A stretch of 64,000 nucleotides of DNA from Rheinheimera riviphila (GCF_004005945.1 NZ_SACS01000016.1:1-64000), one strand, 5' to 3'. Shown: positions 54,847 through 63,886, counted from the stretch's first letter. Translations and numbers: made by a program. Notes: a model not told the origin generated them from the letters alone.

Positions 54847-56302
54847 TTTATTCAACACAGCTGCCAAAGCGGCAACCAATACAAAAGCAACACAATACAA
54901 ATCAACCTTACGACTGAGCCTGCTCGCCTTAGCTCTAACCGGTTTGATTGGTTGTACTGTTGGCCCTGATTATCAGGCGCCAACCAAGCTCAGCCAAGAG
55001 CTCAATATGCCGCAGTTAGCGCCTGCCGCTGCTGCGCGCGATAACCAGCAACTAACGTCCTGGTGGCAGCGGTTTGCCGATGCGGAACTCAACCGGCTGA
55101 TTGACACGGCACTTGCCAACAATCAAACGCTGGCAGCCGCACAGGCGAACGTCGACCGGGCTTATGCGGTGTTTGCTGACAGTGACGATAACAATCTACC
55201 CAAAGGCATTCCCAGCCTGGGTTATCAGGCTAATGCCACACCGGCTGAAGTTTCTGCTTCAGGCGAACGGGTGACCAGTCGGCAGTTTCAAACCGGGGTT
55301 GGTTTAAGTTGGGATTTAGATTTATTCGGCAAAATCAAACGCGCCAGTGAAGTAGCTTTGGCCGATGCGCAAGGTGCTGAATTTGCTTGGCGCGACGCAC
55401 AGCTGACGTTGGTCGCGCAAGTGGCGCAGAGCTTTGGCGATTATCGCGGTGCAGCTTTGCGTCTGCAGGTAGCATCGCAAAATCTGGCCAATTTGCAGCA
55501 AACCACCAAGCTGATTAGCGCCAGACGTGATGCCGGTATGGCATCCGATCTGGAGCTGTCGCGGGTCAAAGCCCAGACTTTTGCCGTCGAGACCACGCTA
55601 CCAGATTTTCAGCTGGCAAAACGACGGGCTGAACTGACGTTAGCAGCACTGCTTGGCAGTTCAGTGGAAGCGTTAGCGCTTGATAATTCGGCGTTTAATC
55701 TGCCTGAGCTGAAAACCCCACAAGCGGTGGCCAAGGTAAATGAACAACTGCAACAACGACCGGATGTGGCAATCGCCGAACGGCGCTTAGCCGCCAGCAC
55801 CGCTTCTATCGGTGTGGCGAAGGCCGATTTATACCCGTCATTGTCGGTCGGTGGTTTTATCGGTTTTCTGGCGTCCCCAGATTTAGCCGTCGGCAGTGCG
55901 CAAAAAGCCTGGTCGGTCGCGCCTAGCTTAAGTTGGCAAGGTGCGGATTGGAGTTCAGTGCAGGCGCGAATTAACGCCGCCAATGCTGATGAACACGCGG
56001 CTTTGGCGACATTTCGCCAGACGGTGTTAAGCGCCTTAAGCGAGATGCAGCTTAGTCTCGACAGCTACAACCTCAGCCGTCGCCAGCAGCTGATCCAGCA
56101 ACAACAACTGGCCGCCACCGAGCAGGCTGTGAGCCTATCACAAGCACGCTTTAATGCCGGTAACGCTGATTTTCTGGAGTTATTGGACGCCCAGCGCGAA
56201 TTGCTGGCAGCCCGGGATCAACAAGCCCGGCTGACCCAGCAAAATTTCAGCCGGTTGGTCGATATTTACCGCAGCTTTGGCGGCGCGGTCCTGGAAGGGT
56301 AA
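54839..56302 (+). CDS. RND efflux outer-membrane factor, OprM/OprN (NodT) family
   Basis: About 487 residues: a lipoprotein signal (LALTGLIGCTVGPDYQAP; Cys ~35) and two outer-membrane-factor repeats with long helices (VSLSQARFNAGNADFLELLDAQRELL at the end, QRPDVAIAERRLAAS in the middle). It forms the trimeric exit duct of the pump. ATG 54839 follows AAGGAGCG and overlaps the transporter stop by 8 bp; an in-frame TTG at 54824 has no ribosome site. It is the last gene of the operon. Confidence 0.94.
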   Translation: MVNLFNTAAKAATNTKATQYKSTLRLSLLALALTGLIGCTVGPDYQAPTKLSQELNMPQLAPAAAARDNQQLTSWWQRFADAELNRLIDTALANNQTLAAAQANVDRAYAVFADSDDNNLPKGIPSLGYQANATPAEVSASGERVTSRQFQTGVGLSWDLDLFGKIKRASEVALADAQGAEFAWRDAQLTLVAQVAQSFGDYRGAALRLQVASQNLANLQQTTKLISARRDAGMASDLELSRVKAQTFAVETTLPDFQLAKRRAELTLAALLGSSVEALALDNSAFNLPELKTPQAVAKVNEQLQQRPDVAIAERRLAASTASIGVAKADLYPSLSVGGFIGFLASPDLAVGSAQKAWSVAPSLSWQGADWSSVQARINAANADEHAALATFRQTVLSALSEMQLSLDSYNLSRRQQLIQQQQLAATEQAVSLSQARFNAGNADFLELLDAQRELLAARDQQARLTQQNFSRLVDIYRSFGGAVLEG

Positions 56303-56336
56303 AGGGAGGGGAAAGAGAGGGTAAAAGTTCCTGCTT

Positions 56337-56420
56337 GGGAAAACGCTTGGTGGCATGAAGATCAAAGACTGCGGCCTGTCCCCCGCACTTTGATCGCTGC
56401 TGAGCGTTTTCCCTTTTTTA
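56337..56420 (+). terminator. Large three-tier terminator after the efflux operon
   Basis: Three nested stems separated by internal loops: GGGAAAACGCT/AGCGTTTTCCC, GATCAAAG/CTTTGATC and GCGG/CCGC, then T6. It is unusually long (about 77 nt of folded RNA) for an intrinsic terminator. It lies between convergent genes. Confidence 0.8.
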
Positions 56421-56429
56421 TGCTTTACA

Positions 56430-57173
56430 TCAACTTGGCGGCGGCACCACTGACGACAACAACCCTTGTTCACGGTATTGATCCAACACTTTTTGAAAAA
56501 CTCCGGTGCTGGCTTGTTGCTGAATAAACCGATTCAACTTCAGTCGTTGCAGCGGAGATAACGATGGACCATACATGCAGTGGATGGGATAACTGGTCAA
56601 CACCAGGGTTTTAAAATCAGTCAGTCGCAACATATAAAAGGCTTCGGTATCCGATAACACCACGGTATCGAGTTCACCGCGAAGTAACCGGATGGCATTG
56701 GTGGCAGGCGTCACACTGTCCACCCGCAACAGCTGCCCATTGCTAAACAAGGGTTGTAACTTTGGATAAACATACCCCAAAGTCGCGCCAACACTGCCTT
56801 TGCTACGCTTGGTAAAATCGCTTAAATTCAGATAATTACGGCGACTAATAATCAGATCCTGAAACACCAATAATGGCGGGCTCCATTTTAAGCCGGGATC
56901 GGGATACCACTCAGGGCTGGCGCGACAATAAATATCGGCCTGGCCAGTGAGTAAAAAGTCGGCCAGTCGTTTACGTGGCATCGCCACCAGGTCTAATTTG
57001 ACGCCAAGCTCGTTGGCAAGGAGTTGATAGATATCCGGCATAAAACCCGCAGCAACTTTACCCTCCTGCAAAATAACCGCTGGTGGACTGTTAAAGTCGC
57101 CATAAATTGCCCGCAACGACGCCGCCGACAACTCAAAACTGCATAAAAATACCCAGCAAAAAAGATATTTCAA
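56430..57173 (-). CDS. Orphan periplasmic solute-binding protein, family 3-like
   Basis: 247 residues with a signal peptide (LFCWVFLCSFELSAAS) and an amino-acid-type binding fold: AGFMPDIYQLLANELGVKLDLV, LADFLLTGQADIYCRASPEW and AIRLLRGELDTVVLSDTEAF. No ABC permease or kinase is adjacent, so it may be a free-standing sensor or scavenger. It is related in layout to the protein encoded at 27087-27863. Two Cys are in the mature protein. Confidence 0.75.
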   Translation of the reverse strand: MKYLFCWVFLCSFELSAASLRAIYGDFNSPPAVILQEGKVAAGFMPDIYQLLANELGVKLDLVAMPRKRLADFLLTGQADIYCRASPEWYPDPGLKWSPPLLVFQDLIISRRNYLNLSDFTKRSKGSVGATLGYVYPKLQPLFSNGQLLRVDSVTPATNAIRLLRGELDTVVLSDTEAFYMLRLTDFKTLVLTSYPIHCMYGPSLSPLQRLKLNRFIQQQASTGVFQKVLDQYREQGLLSSVVPPPS

Positions 57174-57240
57174 TTAATCCATGCCTCACTGCATTCCGGC
57201 GATTGTATGGGGTGGCTGAGGCTATTGTAGTCTTCAGAGC

Positions 57241-57582
57241 TTATATTGTCTGCTGTAATAGTGCTGGACGGGCCTGACGACGATACGATGGATGCACTAA
57301 ATAAGGTGCGGCAACCTGATAACGCTGACAAAAAAAGTCGAGTACTGAATCGGCGTTCAAACGACGATGTGGCAGTTGATGACGAACCATCACAGCATCA
57401 GCCAGCAGTTGCAAAGTGTCGTTGAGCGATAACCCTTGTGGTTTGGCAATCTGATAAACACCAAACAAGTAGTTCAAGGCCAACAATGCATATGAACACT
57501 CAGCACGACGGTTAATTAATTGCAATTCTTGCAATCTGAAACCGAGGTCGCGAATTTTTTGCAGGCGTTGATGTTCTTGCAT
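57241..57582 (-). CDS. Hypothetical cytoplasmic protein
   Basis: 113 residues, predominantly helical, with MQEHQRLQKIRDLGFRLQEL, a central CSYALLALNYLFGVYQIAK helix and a basic C terminus (YRRQARPALLQQ). AAGGAC stands upstream of ATG 57582. No membrane segment of full length, signal peptide or known motif is seen. It lies alone between the solute-binding protein gene and the transhydrogenase operon, so context gives no role. Confidence 0.6.
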   Translation of the reverse strand: MQEHQRLQKIRDLGFRLQELQLINRRAECSYALLALNYLFGVYQIAKPQGLSLNDTLQLLADAVMVRHQLPHRRLNADSVLDFFCQRYQVAAPYLVHPSYRRQARPALLQQTI

Positions 57583-57757
57583 GATGAGAGTCCTTGATAA
57601 CTGCTGATAGTTAGTTATCGGACGATTCTGGTATTCCTTAACCTGCTAATTTAGTTTTGCGGTACTTTTGCGGTACTTAGGCTGGCAGCCCAAAAGCAGA
57701 GTTACAGAAAATGACTATACTGCTCATGGGTTTAGCAACTGATGAGGATATGGGTGA

Positions 57758-58900
57758 ATGTCGATAAAATTAGTGGTATTAACCGAAAACCGACCGCATG
57801 AACGACGCGTGGCCCTGGTGCCACAGGTAGCAAGCAAACTCTCCGCCCTTGGCTTAGACATCTGGATCCAACAGGATGCTGGTCTTGCCAGCCGTATTCC
57901 CGATCAGGCGTATCTCGACGCCAGCGCCACGCCGCCGCTGCAAATTGCGGCATCGCTTCCCGAATTACTCCAAAACGCCCATATCGTATTAGCAGTTCAA
58001 CCGCCCGCAGCCGAAACTTTAAAACTTCTGGCGCCCGGCACCATTGTGTTGTGTTTTGTCTATGCGCAGCGTGAACCTGAAATGGTGAAGCTGCTGCGTG
58101 ATTTACAACTGACCTGCTTTGCGATGGAACTGGTGCCACGCATTAGCCGGGCACAAGCGATGGATGCTTTATCATCGCAGGCGGCATTGGCCGGTTATTA
58201 CGGCGCTTTGTTGGGTGCGACCACGCTAGCGCGCATTCTGCCGATGATGACCACAGCCGTAGGCTCGATTCGCCCGGCGAAATGTCTGGTGATGGGCCTT
58301 GGGGTGGCCGGTTTACAGGCACTGGCCACAGCGCGGCGACTGGGTGCGGTGACCGAAGGTTATGATGTAAGGCCTGACACCAAAGAGCAGGCCGAATCTT
58401 TGGGCGCAAAATTTGTCGATACCGGTGTTGATGGTCGCGGCGAAGGCGGTTACGCCCGTGAACTGACCATTGATGAACAACAAAAAATTCAGGCGGTGCT
58501 GACCAAGCATATTCAGCAGGCCGATTTAATTATTACCACCGCAGCTATTCCCGGCCGCCCTTCGCCGAAACTGATTAGCAAAGCGCAGGTCGATGGCATG
58601 AAAAACGGTGCGGTAATTGTCGACTTAGCCGCCGACGGTGGTGGCAACTGCGCATACAGTGTGCCGGGCGAAACGGTGCACATTGGCCAAGTGACGATTG
58701 CGGCACCTTTTAATGTGCCATCGCTTTTGGCCGAACACGCTTCAGAGCTTTATGCAAAAAACCTATTGAATTTAATTGGGTTATTTATCAAAGACGCGGC
58801 CATCCACTTAGACTGGGACGACGAAATCCTGGCCAAAACCGTGCTGACCCACCAAGGCGAGATTAAAAACGCCGCTGCTAAAACAATTGTTGAGGGCTAG
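57758..58900 (+). CDS. pntAa: NAD(P) transhydrogenase subunit alpha part 1 (domain I)
   Basis: 380 residues making the soluble NAD(H)-binding domain I: NRPHERRVALVPQVASKLSALG at the N terminus, the Rossmann glycine motif VMGLGVAGLQALATARRLGA (~residues 170-190) with DVRPDTKEQAESLGA, and the late AADGGGNCAYSV segment. It passes hydride between NADH and NADP+ driven by proton entry, with the membrane subunits encoded next. The alpha subunit is split into two genes here, as in Rhodospirillum rubrum, not fused as in E. coli. Confidence 0.95.
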   Translation: MSIKLVVLTENRPHERRVALVPQVASKLSALGLDIWIQQDAGLASRIPDQAYLDASATPPLQIAASLPELLQNAHIVLAVQPPAAETLKLLAPGTIVLCFVYAQREPEMVKLLRDLQLTCFAMELVPRISRAQAMDALSSQAALAGYYGALLGATTLARILPMMTTAVGSIRPAKCLVMGLGVAGLQALATARRLGAVTEGYDVRPDTKEQAESLGAKFVDTGVDGRGEGGYARELTIDEQQKIQAVLTKHIQQADLIITTAAIPGRPSPKLISKAQVDGMKNGAVIVDLAADGGGNCAYSVPGETVHIGQVTIAAPFNVPSLLAEHASELYAKNLLNLIGLFIKDAAIHLDWDDEILAKTVLTHQGEIKNAAAKTIVEG

Positions 58901-58903
58901 ATC

Positions 58904-59221
58904 ATGGATTATCAAAGTATGTTACTCACCGGTTTTGTCGCTTTATACATTTTTATGCTGGCCGCTTTTGCCGGTTTTGAAATTATTGGCCGGGTGCCGG
59001 CTATTTTGCATACCCCGCTGATGTCGGGCTCGAATTTTATTCACGGCATTGTGGTGGTCGGCGCTTTGTGGGCGTTACTCAACGCCAGCAATCTGACCCA
59101 GCAAATTATTGGTTTTATTGGCGTGTTACTCGGCGCTGGTAACGCCGCCGGCGGTTATGTGGTGACCGAGCGGATGCTGGAAATGTTTAAACCCTCCACC
59201 AACACCAAGTCGAAGGAGTAG
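58904..59221 (+). CDS. pntAb: NAD(P) transhydrogenase subunit alpha part 2 (domain II)
   Basis: 105 residues with three to four membrane helices (LTGFVALYIFMLAAFAGFEII, then FIHGIVVVGALWALL, then IGFIGVLLGAGNAAGGYVV). It is the membrane segment that in E. coli is fused to the C terminus of PntA, and it builds half of the proton channel with PntB. It starts 3 bp after pntAa. Confidence 0.94.
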   Translation: MDYQSMLLTGFVALYIFMLAAFAGFEIIGRVPAILHTPLMSGSNFIHGIVVVGALWALLNASNLTQQIIGFIGVLLGAGNAAGGYVVTERMLEMFKPSTNTKSKE

Positions 59222-59225
59222 GTTT

Positions 59226-60641
59226 ATGCAGGTCGCCTTCATTATCGACAGCAGTTATTTTATCGCCGCTTTTTTGTTTATTTATGGTCTGAAACAGATG
59301 TCGTCACCCCGCAGTGCTCGCGCCGGGATCGTGCTGGCCGGTGTTGGTATGGTGATAGCCGTGCTGGCGAGTTTCTTATATAGCCTCGATGTGCGGCCGG
59401 AAGCCAAACCTATGCTGCAAACCAATATGCTGCTGGCATTGGTGGCGCTTAGTCTTGGTCTTGGCTGGGCCTGGTGGAGTGGCAAAAAAGTCGCGATGAC
59501 CGCCATGCCGCAAATGGTTGCGCTGTACAACGGCATGGGCGGTGGTGCGGCTGCGGCCATCGCTGCGATTGAACTCAGTGGGTATCAGACTCATGGCAGT
59601 ATTTCGTTGTTATTGGCGGTGCTTGGCGGGTTGATTGGCGCGGTGTCGTTATCAGGTTCGCTGATTGCCTGGGCCAAGCTGGACGGGCGGATCAATAAAA
59701 CGCTGCGCATGACCGGTTTGCAGCTGATTAACGGTAGTTTGTTATTGGTGCTGGGTGGCGTTGCTATTTATATCGTTTGGCAAGGTGGTCAGGTGTCTCA
59801 GTGGCTGTTTTTGGCGTTTTTTGCGATGGCACTGCTCTACGGCGTGATGATGACAATGCCAATTGGTGGCGCCGATATGCCGGTGGTGATTTCACTCTAT
59901 AACGCTTTTACTGGCCTCGCCGTTGGTTTTGAAGGTTATGTGCTGAATAACCCGGCGCTGATGATTGCCGGGATGGTGGTCGGTTCAGCCGGTACCATGC
60001 TGACACTGTTGATGGCCAAAGCGATGAACCGTTCGGTGCGTAATGTGTTGTTTTCCAATTTTGGCGCCGCAGCCGATGATGGTGAACAAAACATCAGTGG
60101 CAGCCAAAAACCGATAGAAGCCAGCGACGCGGCGATTAATATGCGCTACGCCGGGAAAGTGATTATTGCCCCGGGATACGGTTTGGCGGTGGCACAAGCG
60201 CAGCATAAACTGTTTGAATTTGTTGAGTTATTACAAGCTGCCGGGGTGGAAGTGAAATTCGCCATTCACCCGGTCGCTGGCCGGATGCCAGGTCATATGA
60301 ACGTACTGCTGGCCGAGGCTGGCGTGCCTTATGACTTGATTTTTGACATGGAAGAAATTAATTCTGAATTTAAAGAAGCCGACGTCGCCATTGTGATTGG
60401 CGCCAACGATACGGTGAATCCGTCCGCCCGCACGAACAAATCATCACCGATTTACGGCATGCCGGTGCTGAATGTGGATCAGGCGCGACAGGTGTATGTG
60501 ATTAAACGCGGCCAGGGTAAAGGCTACTCAGGAGTCGAAAACGAGCTGTTTTTCGCCGACAACTGCCAACTGATTTACGGCGACGCGCAAAAAGTATTAG
60601 CGGCGATGTTGCAGGCGGTGAAAAACCTCGAATCCAGCTAA
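59226..60641 (+). CDS. pntB: NAD(P) transhydrogenase subunit beta
   Basis: 471 residues. The N-terminal ~260 residues hold eight or nine membrane helices (AALYNGMGGGAAAAIAA-type segment VALYNGMGGGAAAAIAAIEL). The C-terminal NADP(H)-binding domain III (~295-471) has VIIAPGYGLAVAQAQHKL, HPVAGRMPGHMNVLLAEA, VIGANDTVNPSAR and KRGQGKGYSGVEN, all characteristic. It follows pntAb by 4 bp. An ERIC-like element stands directly downstream. Confidence 0.96.
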   Translation: MQVAFIIDSSYFIAAFLFIYGLKQMSSPRSARAGIVLAGVGMVIAVLASFLYSLDVRPEAKPMLQTNMLLALVALSLGLGWAWWSGKKVAMTAMPQMVALYNGMGGGAAAAIAAIELSGYQTHGSISLLLAVLGGLIGAVSLSGSLIAWAKLDGRINKTLRMTGLQLINGSLLLVLGGVAIYIVWQGGQVSQWLFLAFFAMALLYGVMMTMPIGGADMPVVISLYNAFTGLAVGFEGYVLNNPALMIAGMVVGSAGTMLTLLMAKAMNRSVRNVLFSNFGAAADDGEQNISGSQKPIEASDAAINMRYAGKVIIAPGYGLAVAQAQHKLFEFVELLQAAGVEVKFAIHPVAGRMPGHMNVLLAEAGVPYDLIFDMEEINSEFKEADVAIVIGANDTVNPSARTNKSSPIYGMPVLNVDQARQVYVIKRGQGKGYSGVENELFFADNCQLIYGDAQKVLAAMLQAVKNLESS

Positions 60642-60658
60642 ATTATAACCATCAAACT

Positions 60659-60785
60659 TATACCCAAAATCATTGACGATGCAGGTAGGCGACAAGTAAG
60701 TGAGACCCCAGGAGCATAGTGAACTATGTGACTGGGGCGAGCGAGCGAAGGCAACACCCCTGCAGCTTCAAGGATGAAGGGTATA
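60659..60785. repeat. ERIC-like intergenic repeat
   Basis: A 127-bp imperfect palindrome bounded by TATACCC (60659-60665) and GGGTATA (60779-60785). Its interior matches the enterobacterial ERIC consensus strongly: AAGTAAGTGAGACCCCAGGA, then GTGACTGGGG, CGAGCGAGCG and GCAACACCCCTGCAGCTTCA. Length and position (between convergent genes, transcribed outside coding sequence) are typical. Confidence 0.88.
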
Positions 60786-60788
60786 CAC

Positions 60789-61286
60789 TTACTTAGCCTG
60801 TCGATGCAGATTCAACTCACGACTTTGTTCTTTACTCAGCTCCACCACCATGGTGCCGGATAGTTGATCCTGTAGTGCCAGCTTTTGCTTAAAACGCACC
60901 CAAAGCCAGAAATTACCGACACCGCCCAACGCCGTTACCACCCGGATCAAGGCTTGCTTCAGCGTCACCGGCTGACCATTTTGTTGCAGTAACAATAAAC
61001 GCCAGGCGCGCATCCCCAATGTCTGCCCCGCTTTGCACCAGAAATACAAATAGAACCAGACGACCCAACACACCAAATACAGCTGAAACCACAAGGCATG
61101 GCGCTGAATATAATCGGCACTGTCCAGATAACCCGCCAACGAAATCAGCCCGGTTCTCTCCAAAATCGCCACCGCGGCCAGCGCCAGCGTCATCGCGAAC
61201 ATCAATAGTGCTACAACAATTAGTGCATCATAAACAATAGCCGCCAGACGGCGAATCAGACCAGCGCGCGGAGCTTCAGCAAACAT
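60789..61286 (-). CDS. RDD family membrane protein
   Basis: 165 residues with three or four membrane helices and the name-giving residues: Arg in GLIRRLAAIVYD (with the following Asp) and Asp further on, plus a GQTLGMRAWRLLLL segment. RDD proteins are small membrane proteins; some are reported to act in ion transport or as partners of other membrane proteins, but function is not fixed. Its 3' end abuts the ERIC-like repeat. Confidence 0.85.
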   Translation of the reverse strand: MFAEAPRAGLIRRLAAIVYDALIVVALLMFAMTLALAAVAILERTGLISLAGYLDSADYIQRHALWFQLYLVCWVVWFYLYFWCKAGQTLGMRAWRLLLLQQNGQPVTLKQALIRVVTALGGVGNFWLWVRFKQKLALQDQLSGTMVVELSKEQSRELNLHRQAK

Positions 61287-61353
61287 AGGGGATCTCTTGA
61301 ATAATCAACGACAAATATCGGCATAAGCGCAGTTTAGCATGTCAGGCTGCTCG

Positions 61354-62379
61354 TTATACAACAGCAACCTGCCGCAATTGCTGCGTCCGAAACCTGGCCG
61401 GGGAAATTCCAACTAACAAATCAAACTGATCACGCAGCGCCTGCGCCGTGCCAAAACCACATAAAGTGGCAATTTGTTCAACGCTGGTATTTGACGTCGC
61501 CAGCAAGGTTTTCGCGTGTTCTACCCTGGCATTCAGCAACCACTGCTTCGGACTTTGCCCAAAACTAGCTTTAAACTTGCGGTCAAAACTGCGCCGACTC
61601 ATATGCACCAGCGCCGCCAATTCATCCATTTGCAACGGCTGCTGCAAATGTTGCAGCGCATAATCCTGCACCAGCCCTAATGCCGGGTCTGGTTTGCCCA
61701 GCGGCAACTCGATAAATTGCTGCTGGCCGCCATCGCGCTGACCCGGGATCACCAACCGGCGCGCCGCCTGATTCGCCCGCGCCGCGCCAAAATCTTCTTT
61801 GATCAGTTGCAGCGATAAATCCAGACAAGCCGCACTACCGGCTGAAGTAAAAATCCGCCCCGCCTGCACATACAACCGGTCGACTTTCAGATCCACTTGC
61901 GGGAACAACTGCGCAAACAGTTCAGCATATTTCCAGTGCGTGGTCGCCGCTTTACCATCCAGTAAACCAGCATGCGCCAGCAAAAAAGCTCCGGAGCAGA
62001 AACTCACCAACCGCGCACCACGCGCCGCAGCTTGTTGTAAAGCTTGCAGTAATTGCGGATCCGGCTCTTCACTCAACCGCCGCCAGCCCGGGATCACAAT
62101 GGTATCCGCTTCAGCCAGAATGCGCGCATCATCGCTGGTTTCAAGCCAGGTGCCACCATTCATCTGAATGCGCAAACCATCCAGCCCCGCCACCCGGCAT
62201 TGATACCAGGGCGCGTCGGCCGTGCGATGGCCGGCAAAAATATCAATAGCCGCGCCGTATTCCAGCATCGACAAACCGTGATAAGCGCACACCACCAGCT
62301 GATGCTCGGAACTGCCGTGGTCGTTGGCGGCGACTCGCGGCTTTTCGTTGCTTTCTATTGCAGATATTGGCGTGAGCAT
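61354..62379 (-). CDS. GlxA-type AraC-family transcriptional regulator
   Basis: 341 residues. The N-terminal DJ-1/PfpI-like domain (~residues 28-200) has the nucleophile-elbow sequence LVSFCSGAFLLAHAG and TTHWKYAELF. The C-terminal pair of AraC helix-turn-helix motifs (~235-335) has MDELAALVHMSRRSFDRKFK and VEQIATLCGFGTAQALRDQF. It probably senses a small molecule or reactive species. The rhodanese gene transcribed divergently 128 bp away is its most likely target. Confidence 0.9.
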   Translation of the reverse strand: MLTPISAIESNEKPRVAANDHGSSEHQLVVCAYHGLSMLEYGAAIDIFAGHRTADAPWYQCRVAGLDGLRIQMNGGTWLETSDDARILAEADTIVIPGWRRLSEEPDPQLLQALQQAAARGARLVSFCSGAFLLAHAGLLDGKAATTHWKYAELFAQLFPQVDLKVDRLYVQAGRIFTSAGSAACLDLSLQLIKEDFGAARANQAARRLVIPGQRDGGQQQFIELPLGKPDPALGLVQDYALQHLQQPLQMDELAALVHMSRRSFDRKFKASFGQSPKQWLLNARVEHAKTLLATSNTSVEQIATLCGFGTAQALRDQFDLLVGISPARFRTQQLRQVAVV

Positions 62380-62507
62380 TCTGGCTGGTTTCTTGGCTTT
62401 ATTGGCGAGTCAGCCAATGGTAGCAAACATCGGCAACTGTTCAAATAGCCATGTTGTTCCTGAACTCACAGCAATCTTGTTGCTTTATTTTTCCGAGGAG
62501 ATATTTG

Positions 62508-62999
62508 ATGTCGATAGTTGCTACTTTAGCCACACACACTTCTGATGTGCTGGCAACACCAGCCGCCCCCGCTGCACTTGCGACAGCGCATTTTGCCGCC
62601 AAACTGGCCTTTGAAACCGACTGCTCAGACGTCTTCAGCGCCTTATCCACCGGCGCCGACGATTTTATTTTGCTCGATGTCCGCTCCGAAGCAGCGTTTT
62701 TGCAGCAACACGCCAAAGGTGCTAAAAACCTGCCGCACCGCCAAATCAGCGCCGAACGGATGGCGCTATTCCCAACCGGCAAAACTTTTGTGGTGTACTG
62801 CGCTGGCCCGCATTGCAATGGCGCCGATCAGGCCGCCTACAAAATTGCCAAACTTGGCTATCCGGTGAAATTAATGATTGGCGGCATCACCGGCTGGGCC
62901 GATGAAGGGTTACCATTTGCGCAGGGTGAAAATATGGTCGCACCGGCAGCTGCGGAGCAAGCAAAACAAAAAGAAACTCAGATCTCCTGCAGCTGCTAG
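62508..62999 (+). CDS. Rhodanese-like sulfurtransferase
   Basis: 163 residues with one rhodanese domain (~residues 25-135): LLDVRSEAAF, active-site loop VVYCAGPHCNGAD (two Cys, the first being the expected catalytic one) and IGGITGWADEG. The last residues include a CSC pair, which could serve metal or sulfur binding. ATG 62508 has GAGGAGAT upstream and is preferred to the in-frame 62451. Divergent from the GlxA-type regulator. Confidence 0.87.
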   Translation: MSIVATLATHTSDVLATPAAPAALATAHFAAKLAFETDCSDVFSALSTGADDFILLDVRSEAAFLQQHAKGAKNLPHRQISAERMALFPTGKTFVVYCAGPHCNGADQAAYKIAKLGYPVKLMIGGITGWADEGLPFAQGENMVAPAAAEQAKQKETQISCSC

Positions 63000-63186
63000 C
63001 AGCACCAAACCAACGATCGCCGGTTGAAGCCATCCCCACCGGCGCACGTTTTTGCAGAGAACAAAACCCGCCAATACCTACCATTGCCGAAAAAACACGC
63101 AATCAATTGCTACCATTGAAATTTTACTTGCGAAGCCAACCAAGCTTTGTATAATCAGCCCTGTTTACTCCGCACGACCCCTCAAT

Positions 63187-63273
63187 GCCTGGGTGGCGAA
63201 ATCGGTAGACGCAGTGGATTCAAAATCCACCGTTGGAAACAACGTGTCGGTTCGAGTCCGACCCCAGGCACCA
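63187..63273 (+). tRNA. tRNA-Leu (anticodon CAA)
   Basis: 87 nt including encoded CCA. Acceptor arm GCCTGGG/CCCAGGC closes the cloverleaf; the D region is GGCGAAATCGGTAGACGC. The anticodon arm is GTGGA-TTCAAAA-TCCAC with CAA at positions 34-36. A long class-II variable arm (CGTTGGAAACAACG) and the T arm GTCGG-TTCGAGT-CCGAC follow. It reads UUG codons. Confidence 0.97.
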
Positions 63274-63482
63274 AAATCCTTATAAGTAATCCGCTAAAAC
63301 AAACAACCCATTACGCCCTAGTTATGCTACTTAGTGCATTGATTCTATTTAAGTATTTCTATTTCTTTTTTGGAAATTCTCGAGCATATTTCACTTTACA
63401 AAAACACTGCTAATAAACCACCCGGTCCAAACTTGGTTCTTTTTGTTGTGTATTTAGCTCGCATTGCTTGCAACTACTTGCA

Positions 63483-63506
63483 AACAAATCCCACGTGGGA
63501 TTTGTT
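63483..63506. repeat. Perfect 24-bp palindrome
   Basis: AACAAATCCCAC followed immediately by its exact complement, with no spacer. Candidates are a dimeric-protein binding site, a resolution or attachment site, or a remnant of a mobile element end. Confidence 0.8.
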
Positions 63507-63757
63507 GATGTTGATTTAATGGGACGTCGTTGCTTGGTAGACAGTTCCGAAGCTCCGGTACTTGTCTGTTACTGATGCTGATTTGTTTGAGTTATTGTCG
63601 CGTCCTTCAAGTTAACTACTTCTGTTTGACCCAGTAATGTACTGGGTGAATTCAAAGCGACAACTCACTTTAACAACCCGGCGCAATTGATGTATCTGCG
63701 AAAAACTCCAATGGTTAGCCTTTTATAATAATTACCCACCTTAAGGGTATTACTGCT

Positions 63758-63886
63758 TTGAGCGAGTTACAACTGTTCAGATTAGACGCTCTCGAAAAAA
63801 CGAATCTCTGGTTTGAGAGATTTGCGGACGTTCAGGATTTTTTGCAAATTTTAACTGATTCTAAAGAAAGCGGACGGTTGGTTTAA
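63758..63886 (+). pseudogene. Short open frame, possible 5' fragment of murB
   Basis: TTG 63758 follows AAGGG and opens a 42-codon frame (LSELQLFRLDAL...DFLQILTDSKESGRLV, stop at 63884). Spacing of the Leu/Phe/Asp residues faintly recalls the N terminus of UDP-N-acetylenolpyruvoylglucosamine reductase (MurB), but the following glycine-rich FAD motif is absent in all frames. It may instead be a random frame. Confidence 0.25.

Noticed and set aside
63147-63413. Open frames across the tRNA-Leu gene
   Set aside because: The tRNA cloverleaf accounts for the sequence; the frames are incidental.
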